DNA of 64,000 nucleotides from the NCBI GenBank assembly GCA_002914805.1, contig JXTB01000042.1, positions 1,345,083 through 1,409,082 on the forward strand. The letters are read 5' to 3'. The translations under genes and the position numbers were made by a program. Shown piece after piece: positions 11,820 to 23,288 of the stretch (the first letter of the stretch is position 1; every line of letters starts with the position of its first letter). This stretch comes from Parasponia andersonii. Its lineage: Eukaryota > Streptophyta > Magnoliopsida > Rosales > Cannabaceae. The notes below the pieces were generated by a model. The model searched no databases. It was not told the origin of the DNA and saw nothing but the letters and a program-made list of their open reading frames with translations.

Positions 11820-12074
11820 AGATTGTGAGTTATCTTGAAATTTTAAGTATGCTCTGTGGTTGCAGCTTTGACTGATCTTCCACATCAGAAAAGAATTCTT
11901 GAGATTGAGAGTATTAGCCATTTACTCCAAGCATACTACTATTATATATCAAATCAAAGACTCGACGAGACGAACACGCTACCATAAGAATCAGCCCAAT
12001 CGGAGTCCGAGCGAGTCTGAACGGGTCATCGGAAGTCTGCTGCCACAAATTGAGTCAACTCAATGAGTTGAGCC

Positions 12075-12276
12075 GAGTCAGAGCCATTTGACCAAGCCGT
12101 CAGAGCCGTTGACCAAGCCATCAGAGCCATTTGACCGAGCCATCAAAGCCATTGACGAAGCCATCAGAGCCATTTGACTGCGTCATTGACTAAGCCGTCA
12201 GATCTGTTGACCAACCTGTTGACCGGTGTTGACTGTTGACCGAGCGTTAACTTTGACTGTTGACTTTGACCAAGTC
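12075..12276 (+). repeat. Tandem repeats in the copia leader
   Basis: Degenerate 20-22-bp units of the form GTCAGAGCCATTTGACCAAG are repeated about five times, then pass into shorter GTTGAC(C/T) units. They lie between the primer site and the gag start. Confidence 0.75.
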
Positions 12277-15010
12277 AATATACAAGTAAATCTTAAGATT
12301 TTTTGACGTTCTAAATCTATCTGTGTAGTCGAAATTTCCAAAAACTCACTCTGTTAAGAGTTATGGCTACCGGCAATTTAGCATCTCTTCAAGTTCCACA
12401 ACTTCGAGGTAATAACTTTAATAATTGGACTATCAAAATGAAAGTCCTCCTTAGAGCACATGTGTTTGGGAAGTAGTAGAGAAAGGCTACGAAGAACCAA
12501 GAGATGAAGCAACACTATCTTCAACACAGAAGGATAGTTTAAAAGATTCAAGAAAGAGAAACAAAAAAGCTCTCTTCCTCATCTACCAGGCCTTAGATGA
12601 CAACGGGTTAGAGAAAATCTCAAGTGCAACCTCCGCTAAGGAAGCATGAGAGAAACTTCAAATTTCATACAAAGGAGAAGAAAATATCAAAAAGGTCCAT
12701 CTTCAAACTCTAAGAGGAGAGTTTGATTTATTATACATGATAGAGACTAAGTCAGTTTCTGACTATTTTTCTAGAGTTTTAACCATTTCGAATCAAATGA
12801 AGTGAAATGGTGAAAAACTTGAAAATGTTACGATTATAGAAAAGATTCTTCGATCGTTAGACCCAAAGTTCGAGAATATTGTTACTGTCATTGAAGAAAC
12901 TAAAGATTTTGGAGCCATGACAATAGAACAACTCTTGGGTTCTTTACAAGCTCATGAGGAAAAAAAAAAGAAGAAGCCAAATTTTAAGGAGCAGCTTCTC
13001 AAGACACAACTTACAGAGAAAGAAGATAGCCAATATAGCGAAAAAAGTCAACGTGGCCGTGGTAGAGGACAAGCACGAGGACAAAGACGTGGTACAAGTT
13101 GAGGTCGTGGACGAGGTTGGAATTCCAACAACCACAATTATCATATCAACAATTTTGAAAGAAGAGAAAGCTTTACAAGAGGTCGTGGTAGAGGTCGAAT
13201 GAACTCAAGGCCTGAGAAGTCTCAAGTTAAATGTTTCAATTGTCACAAGTTTGGGCATTATACTAGAGAGTGTAGAGCACCCAATAGCATAATTGAAGAG
13301 AAAGTCAATTACATTGAAGAAAAAAGGGAAGAAAATGGCACCGTGCTACTAGCATATAAAGACAATAATGGAAGACAAGACAATACATGGTATCTTGACA
13401 CCGGTGCTAGCAATCATATGTGTGGTCGTCAATCAATATTTATAGAGTTTGATGAATCAATCAGTGGGAATGTTTCTTTCGGTGATGATTCAAAAGTAGC
13501 GGTTAAAGGAAAAGATAAAATTCTTATCCGCTTAAAAAATGGAGGGCATCAATTTATTTTAAATGTTTATTTTGTACTCACAATAAAAACAAACATCTTG
13601 AGTTTGGGACAACTCTTAGAGAAAGGCTATGATATTCACTTGAAAGATTATAGTCTTTCTATAAGAGATAACAATATGAACTTGATTGCAAAGGTACCTA
13701 TGTCAAGAAATAGAATGTTCTTATTGAATATTCAAAATGATATGGCAAAATGTCTGAAAGCATGTTACAAGGATTCATCATGGCTATGGCATTTGAGATT
13801 CAGACATCTCAACTTTGGAGGACTAGAGCTACTGTCCAAAAAAGAAATGGTGAGAGACTTACTATGCATCAATCATCCTAATCAACTTTGTGAAGGATGC
13901 TTACTCGGGAACCAATTCAGGAAAAGCTTTCCAAAAGAGTCGAATTGAAGAGCCCAGAAGCTACTAGAGCTCGTGTATACAGATGTGTACGGTCCTATCA
14001 AACCAAGTTCTTTTAGTAAGAGCAATTACTTCTTACTCTTTATTGATGATTTCTCAAAAAAAGACTTGGGTTTATTTTTTGAAGCAAAAATCAGAAGTCT
14101 TTGAAGCTTTTATGAAGTTCAAGGCTGCTGTAGAGAAGGAAAGCGGTCTTCAGATCAAAGCCATGAGATCTGATAGAGGAAGAGAATTCACTTCAAAAGA
14201 GTTCCAAGAATTCTACGAAGCTAATGGAATTCGATGACCTTTAACTATTCTAAGATCCCCTCAACAAAATGGCGTGGCAGAAAGGAAGAAACAGACCATC
14301 CTCAACATAGCTCAAAGCATGCTAAAAAGTAAGAGATTACCCAAAGAGTTCTGGGCAGAAGTTGTTGTATGCGTAGTTTACTTGTCCAATCGATCTCCAA
14401 AAAGAAGTGTGTGGGGAAAGACACCACAAGAAGCATGGAGCAGAAGGAAACTTGGGATCTCCTACTTGAGAGTCTTTGGAAGCATAGCCCATGTGCATGT
14501 ACCAGACAAACAAATAACCAAGCTTGATGATAAAAGCGAGAAGTTCATTTTCATCAGCTACGACACCAACTCTAAAGGATATAAGTTATACAATCCTAAC
14601 AATGGAAAAGTGATCATCAGCCGAGATGTAATATTCGATGAAGAAGGTGAATAGGACTTTGGTTCTCAAACAAATGACTACAATTTCTTTCCACAATTTG
14701 AAGATATGGAAATACCAGTAAAGCAAGCAAGAGAAGTCCATCAGGAGGCTATTACTCCACCTTCTTCACCAACATCATCCACTCATGAAGATTCACCTCC
14801 ATCTTTCTTAACTGAGAGGCATGAAGAACGTACAAGAAGTCTTGAAGATCTATATGAGGTAACTGATAGATTCAAAAACCTCACTCTATTTTGCCTATTT
14901 GCTGATTGTGGACTGGTGAACTTCCAAGAGGCTGTACAAGATGAAAAATGGAGGAATGCGATGGATGAAGAAGTCAAAGCCATAGAGAAGAATGACACTT
15001 GGAAACTATC

Positions 15011-15237
15011 NNNNNNNNNNNNNNNNNNNNNNNNNNNNNNNNNNNNNNNNNNNNNNNNNNNNNNNNNNNNNNNNNNNNNNNNNNNNNNNNNNNNNNNNNN
15101 NNNNNNNNNNNNNNNNNNNNNNNNNNNNNNNNNNNNNNNNNNNNNNNNNNNNNNNNNNNNNNNNNNNNNNNNNNNNNNNNNNNNNNNNNNNNNNNNNNNN
15201 NNNNNNNNNNNNNNNNNNNNNNNNNNNNNNNNNNNNN
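15011..15237. other. Assembly gap (N) inside the copia reverse transcriptase
   Basis: 227 N bases. Any open frame drawn across it is not evidence of coding. Confidence 0.99.
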
Positions 15238-15897
15238 TCTTTAAGAGCCTTGTTGGATGCCTTAGGTACTTGACATGTACAAGGCCCGATATTCTCTATG
15301 CAACTGGACTAGTGAGTCGTTACATGAAAACTTCAACAACTACTCACTTCAAAGTTGCAAAGAGAATTCTCCATTACCTAAAAGGTATGATCAATCTTGG
15401 CTTGTTCTATTCAGTTTCTAATGATTACAAACTCGTTGGTTACAGTGATAGTGATTCAGCCGGAGATACTGATGATCAAAAAAGCATAACTGGTTTTATG
15501 TTTTTTATGGGAGAAACTGCCTTCACCTAGGTATCTAAGAAACAACCGATTGTCACCCTTTCAACATACGAAGCTGAGTATGTAGCTACTACGTCATATG
15601 TTAGTCATGCAATCTGGCTAAGAAGGTTATTGAAAGAGTTAAATATGCCTCAAAAGGAGCCAACAGAGATTTGTATTGATAATAAGTCAGCAATAGCTTT
15701 GCCTAAAAATCCAGTCTTTCATGACCGAAGTAAGCATATCGATACTCGCTATCATTACATAAGAGAATGTATTGCAAACAAAGAAGTACAATTGGAGTAT
15801 GTGAGATCACATGATCAGATTGCTGATATTTTCACCAAGCCACTCAAGTTTGAAGACTTTACAAGATTAAGAAATTTATTTGGTATTATAAAACAAG

Positions 15898-15908
15898 TTT
15901 AAGGGGGG
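15898..15908 (+). other. Polypurine tract of the copia element
   Basis: TTTAAGGGGGG directly before the 3' LTR, the usual plus-strand primer. Confidence 0.75.
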
Positions 15909-16381
15909 TGTTGAAAATAAACTTGTTTAAGCTCATAAGAAGTGTTTAAACCCATCAACATGAGGCCCAATAAGTTGGAGTTAGCCCAAGTGCAAAACTC
16001 ATAAAAGAAAAAAACCCAAGTCCAAATTAAAGAAGCCTTCCACCTAGAATCTTTTAGTGTTAGCTAGATATTAGCTCTTTACATGTGAATTATTTGATTA
16101 CTTAGATTATTATTAGAAGTGTGTAGAAGAAAATATGTGTAGCTTAAGGATTTTTGTAATTGTTTATTTATATGGTTCTCATTGTTTCTCATGTAGTATA
16201 AATACCCCTCCCCATTTGAGTTCTAAATATCAAGTAAGAAGCAAAGCTTCTAAGAGTGAAGAGAAGAGAGAAAGAAGCATAGCTTCTATTGAGTGAGTGA
16301 GTGAGCTTGAAGAGTGAAGTTGAGAATTTTCTCTTGTAAAAGTATTTGAGTGAATACTAAAGTTTGTTTTACTTTCCAACA
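15909..16381 (+). repeat. 3' LTR of the copia element
   Basis: 473 bp, starts TGTTGAAAATAAAC and ends CCAACA. It is followed directly by the CATAA duplication. Confidence 0.93.
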
Positions 16382-16386
16382 CATAA
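16382..16386. repeat. Target site duplication of the copia element, right
   Basis: CATAA, identical to 11326-11330. It falls within the Cys/His codons of the MULE SWIM finger. Confidence 0.9.
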
Positions 16387-18132
16387 AACCCTTGTAAACT
16401 CAAATTTCTTGCATGAACATGCAACCATATCATTGGAAGAATCATATTCAACAGTATGATGAAAATACTTTTTCTTAGGGATAACTCTATACTTCGATAC
16501 TGTTTCACTCTCATCACAAAAAATAATAGCACAATCATAACTCTAGCATACCTGAGTCTGAAACATAATTAACACTGCTGGGTGTATGCACTTGATGCAT
16601 GCTTTAAAATTTCAACTTCAAATAATAATTTTGGTTTAGTTTGGGTTGCTCTAAAATCAGTTTGTAACTCTTCATAACGACGATGCTCAAGCAGTCTTTC
16701 AAAGTGTTCAAAAAAGCACACTAGATCATGCTTGTAACTGACATAACATTTTATTGCATTATTCATACTCTCACTTCTTTGGGTAGTAGCCATATCTGCA
16801 CAAAATGTCTCTCTGTCATAACCAAAGTCCATTTCTCTCGTAAATCATATATCTTTTGCAACCATTCATTATTTTCAAGATCATATTTTCTAAGCATATC
16901 ACTCCAAGCATCAATAAATTCCCCCTCTTCATCGTAATTATATATGCAATTACTAAAATCTTTTGAGAATTCTCGAAACTGCTCAAACACATTATTGAGA
17001 TGTTTTGCTGCATTTTGATATATGTGCCAAATACACAAGCAGTGATATGTTTCTGGCCATTGAGAAGCTAATGCTTTAGCCATAGTTGTATCTTGATCTG
17101 TAAGAATCGTCTTTGGCTTCTTCCCAAACATTGCTGTAGTAAAATTTCAAATAACCACATAAATGTTTCAGCAGTTTCATTATATAATAGTGCAACTCCA
17201 AAAACAACTGTTTGCTTATGATGATTCACTCCGAGAAACATAGCAAAAGGCCTTCCTTCTTTATTTTTTCTATATGTAGTATCAAAACAAACAACATCAC
17301 CGAAGTGAGAGTATGATATTACCATTTTAGCATCTGCCCAGAAAATATTAGTGATCAAATCCTCTTTATCCACTTGCAAAGCGTAACAAAAATTTGGATC
17401 TTGTAACTGCATACGCTGAAGATATTCTAGAACACCACCTATATCTCCTAATCTCATTCGGATTGTTCATTTAGTTCGTAAATAATTCTTGTAATCAATT
17501 GGAATAATTCCAAGATTTTCTCGTCCCCCAGCTCTCATTGCCATTAATTCACAACCTTCTTTAAAAGGAATCCCTGAACGATCAGCCATATCTATTTCTG
17601 CTGCATGAGCTGGAGTCAGTCTCCTTTGTGATCTATGCAGATGACTTTTATTAGGGCTAGATGTAATATGAGTATGCTCAACAATAAATTCAATAATCCG
17701 ATATTTACCAATTTGGCGAGAGTTAACTTTTATTCTTGCTAAACAACCAAATCTTGTTTCAACTTGATGACACTTTACATTAATTTCTCATCTATCTTTC
17801 TCTCAATATCCCTCACAAGAGCAACAAAAAATTCTATTCGTCATTATACTATTTTTATCTTTTTGTCCCTTAATTTTATGAATACTGAATCCAATCTTAT
17901 AAGCATAGGCATTATAGAAATCATAAGCTTCTTCTTCGGTTTCAAACTCCATACCAACTTTTGGTATCACTTCTTCAGAAACTTTAGAATGAACTATTTC
18001 TATTCTTTTTTTCGCTTCCGTATTCCCTTTATCCTTTTCATTCTCATTTTCTAAAAGTGAATTAATATATTTTGTTTGAAACTCTAGCTTTCGACGTGAT
18101 TAAAACTCTACTGGATTATTACTGCAATCCAT
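16387..18132 (-). pseudogene. MULE/FAR1-related transposase, N-terminal and core part
   Basis: Start codon at 18132. An acidic N-terminal region is followed by the FAR1 DNA-binding domain (EEAYDFYNAYAYKIGFSIHK, about 17890-17950, and VETRFGCLARIKVN, about 17720-17765). The MULE core comes next (VVCFDTTYRKNKEGRPFAMF near 17250; ILTDQDTTMAKA near 17080; CLCIWHIYQNAAKHL near 17010; TTQRSESMNNAIKCYV near 16750) and then the first half of the SWIM finger (VACSCKKFEFTRVLC near 16390-16440). It is dead: stops near 17805, 17790 and 17468, one-base frame changes near 17130 and 16830, and the copia insertion at the SWIM finger. Host FAR1/FHY3 genes are domesticated relatives, but the inverted arms and decay argue for a transposon. 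Confidence 0.85.
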
Positions 18133-18548
18133 TAATAAAAATTATATCTGTAATATAATAAACACGATTAAAAAACGAAACAAAGAACATGAATAAATAG
18201 GTAATTCCAAATAACTTTTGGAGTGACATGTATGTGCAAATTATATCCAGAAGTAATAATTTATTGTAAGACAACGCTGAGGCAATATAACTAATTAAGT
18301 TGACAAAATTAAAATAAATTAATATTTACAAGTACCTATAAGATTTGAAAATGTTCAAACTTTAAAAGCAAATCATATATACTATGTTAGGGTTTTTTCC
18401 TCAATTCATTAAACACGTGATTGAAAATGATTGAAATTACTTGCAATACAAAATCACTTCCTTTAGAATATGAACAGTAAAAAGATGTTGACTAAAAATA
18501 TAAACCAAGTATTTATGTATAAACATGCCAAACTTACAAATATCTAGA
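17896..18548 (-). repeat. Right inverted arm of the MULE
   Basis: 653-bp partner of 9221-9881, holding the 5' flank and the first 75 or so codons of the transposase. Outside 18548 the two flanks no longer match. Confidence 0.75.
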
Positions 18549-19004
18549 TAAGTCATTCCTATGTTATTTTCAAAAAAGGGTTGCTAAGCGGACATAAACT
18601 ACTACCCAAATAAATAATAGATTAAACAAATATATAAATATAAAAAAGGCATGTACTCGTTTTTTCCCCAATAAATTAAGAGCAATACAGGCTTCTAGAT
18701 ACTTGCTTGAAGGCTAAAGTGTGACGAAACCCAACGTGGAGAAAAAAGAAAGATCTGGAGAACAGTGTCATAAAAAATGAAAAAAAAAAATACAGGGAAG
18801 CCAAATGTCAGTGTAGTATAGAGAGACAAAAGGGGTTGCCTTTTCATTTTTGTACTATTCATTTCTTTTTGATATATTTTTCTACTCATTTACGTTGATG
18901 CCGTCAAGAGACGGAATGTAAAGATTTAAAAATTTAAAGTAAGGTGGTAGCTTATTAGAGGTTGGACAAGAAATATGACAAGAAAAAATGACAGGGGATC
19001 CGCG
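18549..19004. other. Non-coding stretch, no gene seen
   Basis: AT-rich spacer between the MULE and the SABATH fragment. No element recognised. Confidence 0.4.
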
Positions 19005-19300
19005 TCCCTATCCAATGGCCTTCTAGTGTGCCAAAGGAGATACTGAACCAAAACTCTTTTGCTTGGAATAAAGGGCGAATCCACTACTCGAATTCTACGG
19101 AGGAAGTGATTCGGGCTTATGAATCTCAATTTGCTGAGGACATTCAATGGTTTCGGCATTGCAGGGCACAAGAGATTGTGTGTGGAGGACTAATGGTACT
19201 TACTTTTCCGGGCCGCCCCTATGAAACACCTTATTCGCAAACTTTACCAAGCCTGATTTTTAAACTTCTAGGAACTTGCCTCATGGATATGGCTAATAAG
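19005..19300 (+). pseudogene. SABATH methyltransferase, isolated exon fragment
   Basis: One open stretch matches the 3' part of the large SABATH exon. It begins at IQWPSSVPKEI (compare LHWLSQVPKEV in gene A), continues FAWNKGRIHYSNSTEEVIRAY, CRAQEIVCGGLMVLTFPGRP and LLGTCLMDMANK, and stops at a GT donor (19301, AATAAG/GTAAGA). The SAM-binding half, the first exon and the C-terminal exon are absent nearby on this strand, so it cannot encode an enzyme. It lies tail to tail with gene A, whose coding end is at 21111. A diverged second copy of the exon end (AACTTCTAGG...ATGGCTAACATGG) sits at about 19500-19540, so duplication continued after decay began. Confidence 0.85.
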
Positions 19301-19308
19301 GTAAGAAA

Positions 19309-19372
19309 GACAAAGTGCCTGTAACATGAATGTGATTCTTGACAAAGTGCCTGTAACATGAATGTGATTCTT
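19309..19372. repeat. Exact 32-bp tandem duplication after the SABATH fragment
   Basis: The unit starting GACAAAGTGCCTGTAACATG occurs at 19309-19340 and again at 19341-19372 without a difference, just inside the former intron. Confidence 0.9.
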
Positions 19373-19590
19373 CTGATAAAAGAAAAAAGAGTTCCATAAC
19401 ATTCGTAACTTTGATTAAGTTGTCGTAAATCGCTGTCAAACGAAATGGATATTTTAGTATAATTGAAATGAAAGATATTTAAAGTGAAATAAGAATGTTA
19501 AACTTCTAGGTCCTGCATAATGGAATGGCTAACATGGTACTGAAAAATCATTCTCATTGATGATAAAAATATATTAATTTAGAAACCATT

Positions 19591-19941
19591 GCCCCATTCA
19601 GTTCACTCATTTAAATGAGTGTATTTAAATTGAAATTGTGGAATGAGTTATAATTAGAATGAGAGATATTTAAAGTAAGATAAAATAGAACGAGTTGTAA
19701 TTAAAATAAGAGACATTAGAATGGGTCATTCAAAATATTTCCTAGGTTCTCCAAGATATAAAAAACTCATTTCAATAATTGATATGGCTGATGAACCATT
19801 TAAATGAAAAAACTGAATTGTTAAAACAAATACTCATTCCAAAAGACTATTTTAATGAAAAAACTAGAACTGTTAAAACAAACACTTATTATAATCTATT
19901 TTTCATTTAAATAAAATGCAATGGATGAACCAAATGAGGCC
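19591..19941. mobile_element. MITE, Tourist/PIF-like
   Basis: About 350 bp with inverted ends: GCCCCATTCAGTTCACTC on the left and GGATGAACCAAATGAGGC on the right. ATT flanks both ends, a possible 3-bp target duplication. The interior is rich in GAATGAG and CATTC words and matches the element at 40217-40500. Non-coding. Confidence 0.55.
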
Positions 19942-20351
19942 ATTACTTTTAAAATTATTGAGAAATATACAACTTTTTCTTACTTGAGATAATCTGTCAA
20001 ATTACCTGAGTAGCTTAATTAATTGGATTAATTATCCTAAAGAACTGATTACTCGAGTACCTTTGAAAAAATATAATTTTGAAAAGAAGGTGGTGTTTCT
20101 CTAAATACTTTTTAAAGGCTGTAAAATGGCGCAAAAAATGATATTTTTCTAAATATATCTGGGACTTTTCGTAAAGTTGAGCCCATCGAGGATATTAGGC
20201 CTAAGTTTTGTACTAAGCCCAAGTTAAAATTTGCCTTCGAATTTTCAAGAATAGCTGTTTCTAAAACAATTATATATGAAATAACGGCTACATTAAATAT
20301 TTAGAAAATCATAGTGTTTATACCAAAATTACATTTCACCGGATATCAAAA
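19942..20351. other. Non-coding stretch, no gene seen
   Basis: AT-rich spacer between two MITE-like elements. Nothing recognised. Confidence 0.4.
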
Positions 20352-20787
20352 TTAAAGCTATGTTTGGTAGAGAAAAAAGAAAGTAAGAGGGAAGAAAAAA
20401 TTAGAAAGGAAATAAAATGTATAAGATGGAAAGGAAAATATTTTTTTTCTATTATTGTTTAGTATATAAGAAAGAAAGAAAATTATTATATTTTAAAATG
20501 ATTATTTTATTCTTTTTATTAAAATTTTAAAAATAGTATACAAGGTTAATTTGATAAATTCACTTTAAAACGTGAATAAAAAACTTTTTTCTCTCTTTTC
20601 TCCCCATTTTCAAGAGAAAAATATTTAAGTAGGTCCCATTATTTTTTTTTCCTCTTTTTCTCCATTCTTTTATCTTTTTCCTCCATTTTTTTCCTTTTAC
20701 CATACGACCAAAATATTTATTTTTCTCTACTTTTCCATCAAAACTTTTCTTTTGTCTCTCTTTTCCTTCTTATCAAACATAGCTTAA
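20352..20787. mobile_element. MITE-like element
   Basis: About 436 bp bounded by TTAAAGCTATGTTTGGTAG and its inverted partner (CTTATCAAACATAGCTTAAG). The interior is purine-rich on the left and pyrimidine-rich on the right, so the single strand could fold back. No coding. Confidence 0.55.
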
Positions 20788-21110
20788 GAGAAAGCTTGTG
20801 AGACAATGTATGAAAAAATAAAAAAAAAAAAACTGGAAGTTCACAAATTGCTAAGAAATTTACAATAAAAAAAGAACGAGAAAGCTAAAAACTCAAGCCA
20901 ACAAGCGACTCTGAAGTCTCAGCATTTCGCCAGTAGAATACGGCACTAAACAGAGCAAGAGTACAATCTAAACAGCAAACCATTTTAGAGTAAAGCAAAT
21001 TAAAAGGCTCTATAAGCCAGTAATTTATAATCCTACAAGTATTATTGGGTTACATACAACGGTACAAATTGAAAGCCGAAGAAAATATTTCAGCATTATT
21101 GTTCTATTAT

Positions 21111-23229
21111 TTAATGTGATATGGGCTTGCGCTTAAGCACAACAAGAAAGCTCAGTGTTTTCTCTGTTTCAGCAACAGAGCTTGGATGTATCTCTTCCAA
21201 TTTCTCAAGGTACAAGTCAAAGAGCTGGTCAACGATATCTTCTCCAAATTCTTGCTTGATTAGTTCCCCAAGAGTAGATCGCACACAAAATGTGACTTGT
21301 TGGGCATTAAGAGAAATCCCATTTACCTTCACATGTGGTAAAACTTCCATTCTCTCTATTCCGAAACTTCCATTTTGTTTCACTGCTGCTTCGAATTCTT
21401 GGGTAGTCATCAAATAAGTAGGTATGTTGAAGGAATCCACTTTCTCCTCACTAACAATTCCCTAAAAAAATAAATATTTATGTTAATTAATTAACAATAG
21501 TACTTCTAAATTAATCAAACCAATACTATGTCGATTTTCCAAGTCTCCGGTAGGAGTATTCATGGTATGGTTTGCTCAATTTAGGGGCTAGGCTGCAAAC
21601 TAATCACGATTGGTTTGTTAGTTTTACAGTGTGTATAAGACGTTGAAAGCTAGTTAAACGAAACTAAACTATACTGATTAGTCTTTCAAACGGGAACAAA
21701 AAAAATAAATGTACTCCTTAAAATATATAATTTAGGGTCATCTTTTTTCCTTTAAAAAAAAAACAATAATGTAGGCTTATCTTTTCTATTAAAAACTAAC
21801 AAGATAATCCTATAATCCGTTAATTACTTTTACAACAATACAATAATAACACTAAAATAATTTGTTTCAAATCAATCAAATCCCAACTCAAAATTAAAAT
21901 AAAAGAGTCTCATAGATATTTTATTTGAATTGGATCCTTTTACAATATCCAATTGAAAAAGGCCACATACTTAATTATATTCATAATGAGTTGTGTAAAA
22001 TAATATATGATCCTTTGGTTTCTTTTAAGTGGTTAGGCAACTGCAAAATAACAAACTAAACCACCTATGCAATAATATGATATTAATTCATGTATTATTT
22101 GATTATATTAATTAATTTAGTGAGCTTAATTAAAATATTAAAAAAATGCCCTAAGCATCATCATGTACTAATAAAATATTTTAGTAGTCAAAACCTGAAG
22201 TAGCAGTATTTTCTTTTTTATAAATAGTAAATTTTCTACCTTTTTCACCAAATCCATTAGGCAAGATCCAACGAGGTCAAAGCCCCTATTCCCTCCAGCT
22301 TCAGAATGATGAATTCCATTGGCGATACCAAGAATGATTAGTACTATCAACCCTCCACACACTAGTTCTTGTGCCCTAGCTTGCAGAAATTGTTCCATGT
22401 CCTTTTCATATTGAGCTTTGTAAGCCCTTACTACTTCGTCTCCAGAATTGGCGTAATGAACTCGCCCTTTGTTCCAAGCAGGAGAGCTTTTGTCCCTTAC
22501 TTCTTTGGGCACTTGAGAAAGCCAGTGGAGGGCGAAAGAAGAGTGAACAAAGTGAAGTGAAGCCTCCGGAAATATGCGGCCGTAGAAAGATCCCGGGACC
22601 CCTAAAGCATAATATCGCCGGTTCACGGGAAGGGACTTGAAGAGCATGTTGAAGTCGTTTGAGGTGTGATCATTAAAGAAAACTTGGAATTCAGGTAATG
22701 ATTTGGAGGAAGCTGTGATTCCTTGGGAGTTTTGGCATTTCAACTCCACAGCTTCAATAATGTTTTTCACAGCAGAGAATGTATTAGGCCCAACGGAGCA
22801 ACCTAAATCTGCGATGCAAAAGGGTTTTGAAGGACTAGTACTAATAATTCCCATGTCAAGCTTTCCTTCAATTTCCTTGTTCATAAGTTCTTTGATAAAA
22901 TCTATGACTACTCTCTGCAAAAATAGAAATATATATACATTTACCATGTTCTTATATATAATATTTCCAACTAAGGTTATCATATATAGGATTAAAGATA
23001 AAATCATGCCTTCAAACTAATTCGAACTTTTATCGTAGTAGCATATATATATATGTATGTATGTATAATGAAATGAAAAGATAAGTAAGTAAAATCCAAA
23101 GGAATTAGAATAGATTATGTAGATATTTATTAAGACCTGAGAACTGGAAGTCTTGGCATAGCTATAGGGGCCCTCTCCACTATTCATCGGATATGCTGCA
23201 GAAGACTTTCCCTTTTTCTCTGCTTCCAT
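21111..23229 (-). CDS. SABATH family carboxyl methyltransferase (gene A)
   Basis: SAM-dependent O-methyltransferase of the plant SABATH family, which methylates carboxyl groups of small acids (salicylate, jasmonate, IAA, gibberellin, loganate, farnesoate) or xanthine nitrogens in the cytosol. Exons: 23137-23229, 22240-22914, 21111-21461; both introns are GT-AG and phase 0, giving 372 residues, the family's usual length. The start gives MEAEKKGKSSAAYPMNSGEG. Residues 13-31 hold the YPMN..GPYSYAK..SSQ block, with Gln31 at the substrate carboxylate position. The SAM motif DLGCSVGPNT is at 67-76, FNDHTSNDFN at 111-120, GVPGSF at 136-141, and the active-site Trp162 lies in ALHWLSQVP. The YPMN..G start is typical of the farnesoate/loganate-like branch; the actual substrate cannot be told. 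No break is visible, so it is probably functional. Confidence 0.92.
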
Positions 23230-23277
23230 TTTCTATCTGTGTTTACTTCTTACACTGTGTGGCAATTTATAAGGTCA

Positions 23278-23287
23278 CTATTTATAA
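23278..23287 (-). promoter_or_regulatory. TATA box of SABATH gene A
   Basis: The minus strand reads TTATAAATAG about 50 bp before the start codon. A second weaker TTATAAATTG lies at 23263-23272. The spacing implies a short 5' leader. Confidence 0.45.
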
Positions 23288-23288
23288 C

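Larger units (their letters stand above)
11331..16381 (+). mobile_element. Ty1/copia retrotransposon, TNT1/Tork-like, broken, with a sequence gap
   Basis: Fossil of 5.05 kb with two 473-bp LTRs, an initiator-Met-type primer site, a polypurine tract and a perfect 5-bp CATAA target duplication. Parts in order: gag from about 12363; CCHC zinc knuckle (CFNCHKFGHYTREC, about 13230); protease (WYLDTGASNHMCG, about 13390); GAG-pre-integrase and integrase (about 13750-14650); reverse transcriptase (about 14900-15400, partly N); RNase H (TLSTYEAEYVA, about 15560-15900). Several breaks are visible. The LTRs differ at about 26 of 473 positions (5-6%, hand count), suggesting insertion a few million years ago at usual plant rates. 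It landed in the SWIM finger of the MULE gene. Confidence 0.92.
9221..18548 (-). mobile_element. MULE (Mutator-like) element of FAR1/FHY3 type, dead, carrying a nested copia
   Basis: DNA transposon on the minus strand. The transposase gene starts at about 18132 and runs leftwards to about 10487, split by a copia insertion at 11331-16381. Domains in order are the FAR1 DNA-binding region, the MULE transposase core and the SWIM zinc finger. Near-identical inverted arms lie at 9221-9881 (plus) and 17896-18548 (minus). If these arms are the element's long terminal inverted repeats, the MULE spans 9221-18548, about 4.3 kb without the copia. I found no 9-bp target duplication outside the arms, so the left arm could instead be a separate truncated copy inserted in reverse. 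Confidence 0.7.

Noticed and set aside
17764-18054. 96-residue plus-strand open frame
   Set aside because: It is the antisense of the MULE DNA-binding region.
9212-18557. 9-bp target duplication of the MULE
   Set aside because: The nine bases outside the two arms do not match.
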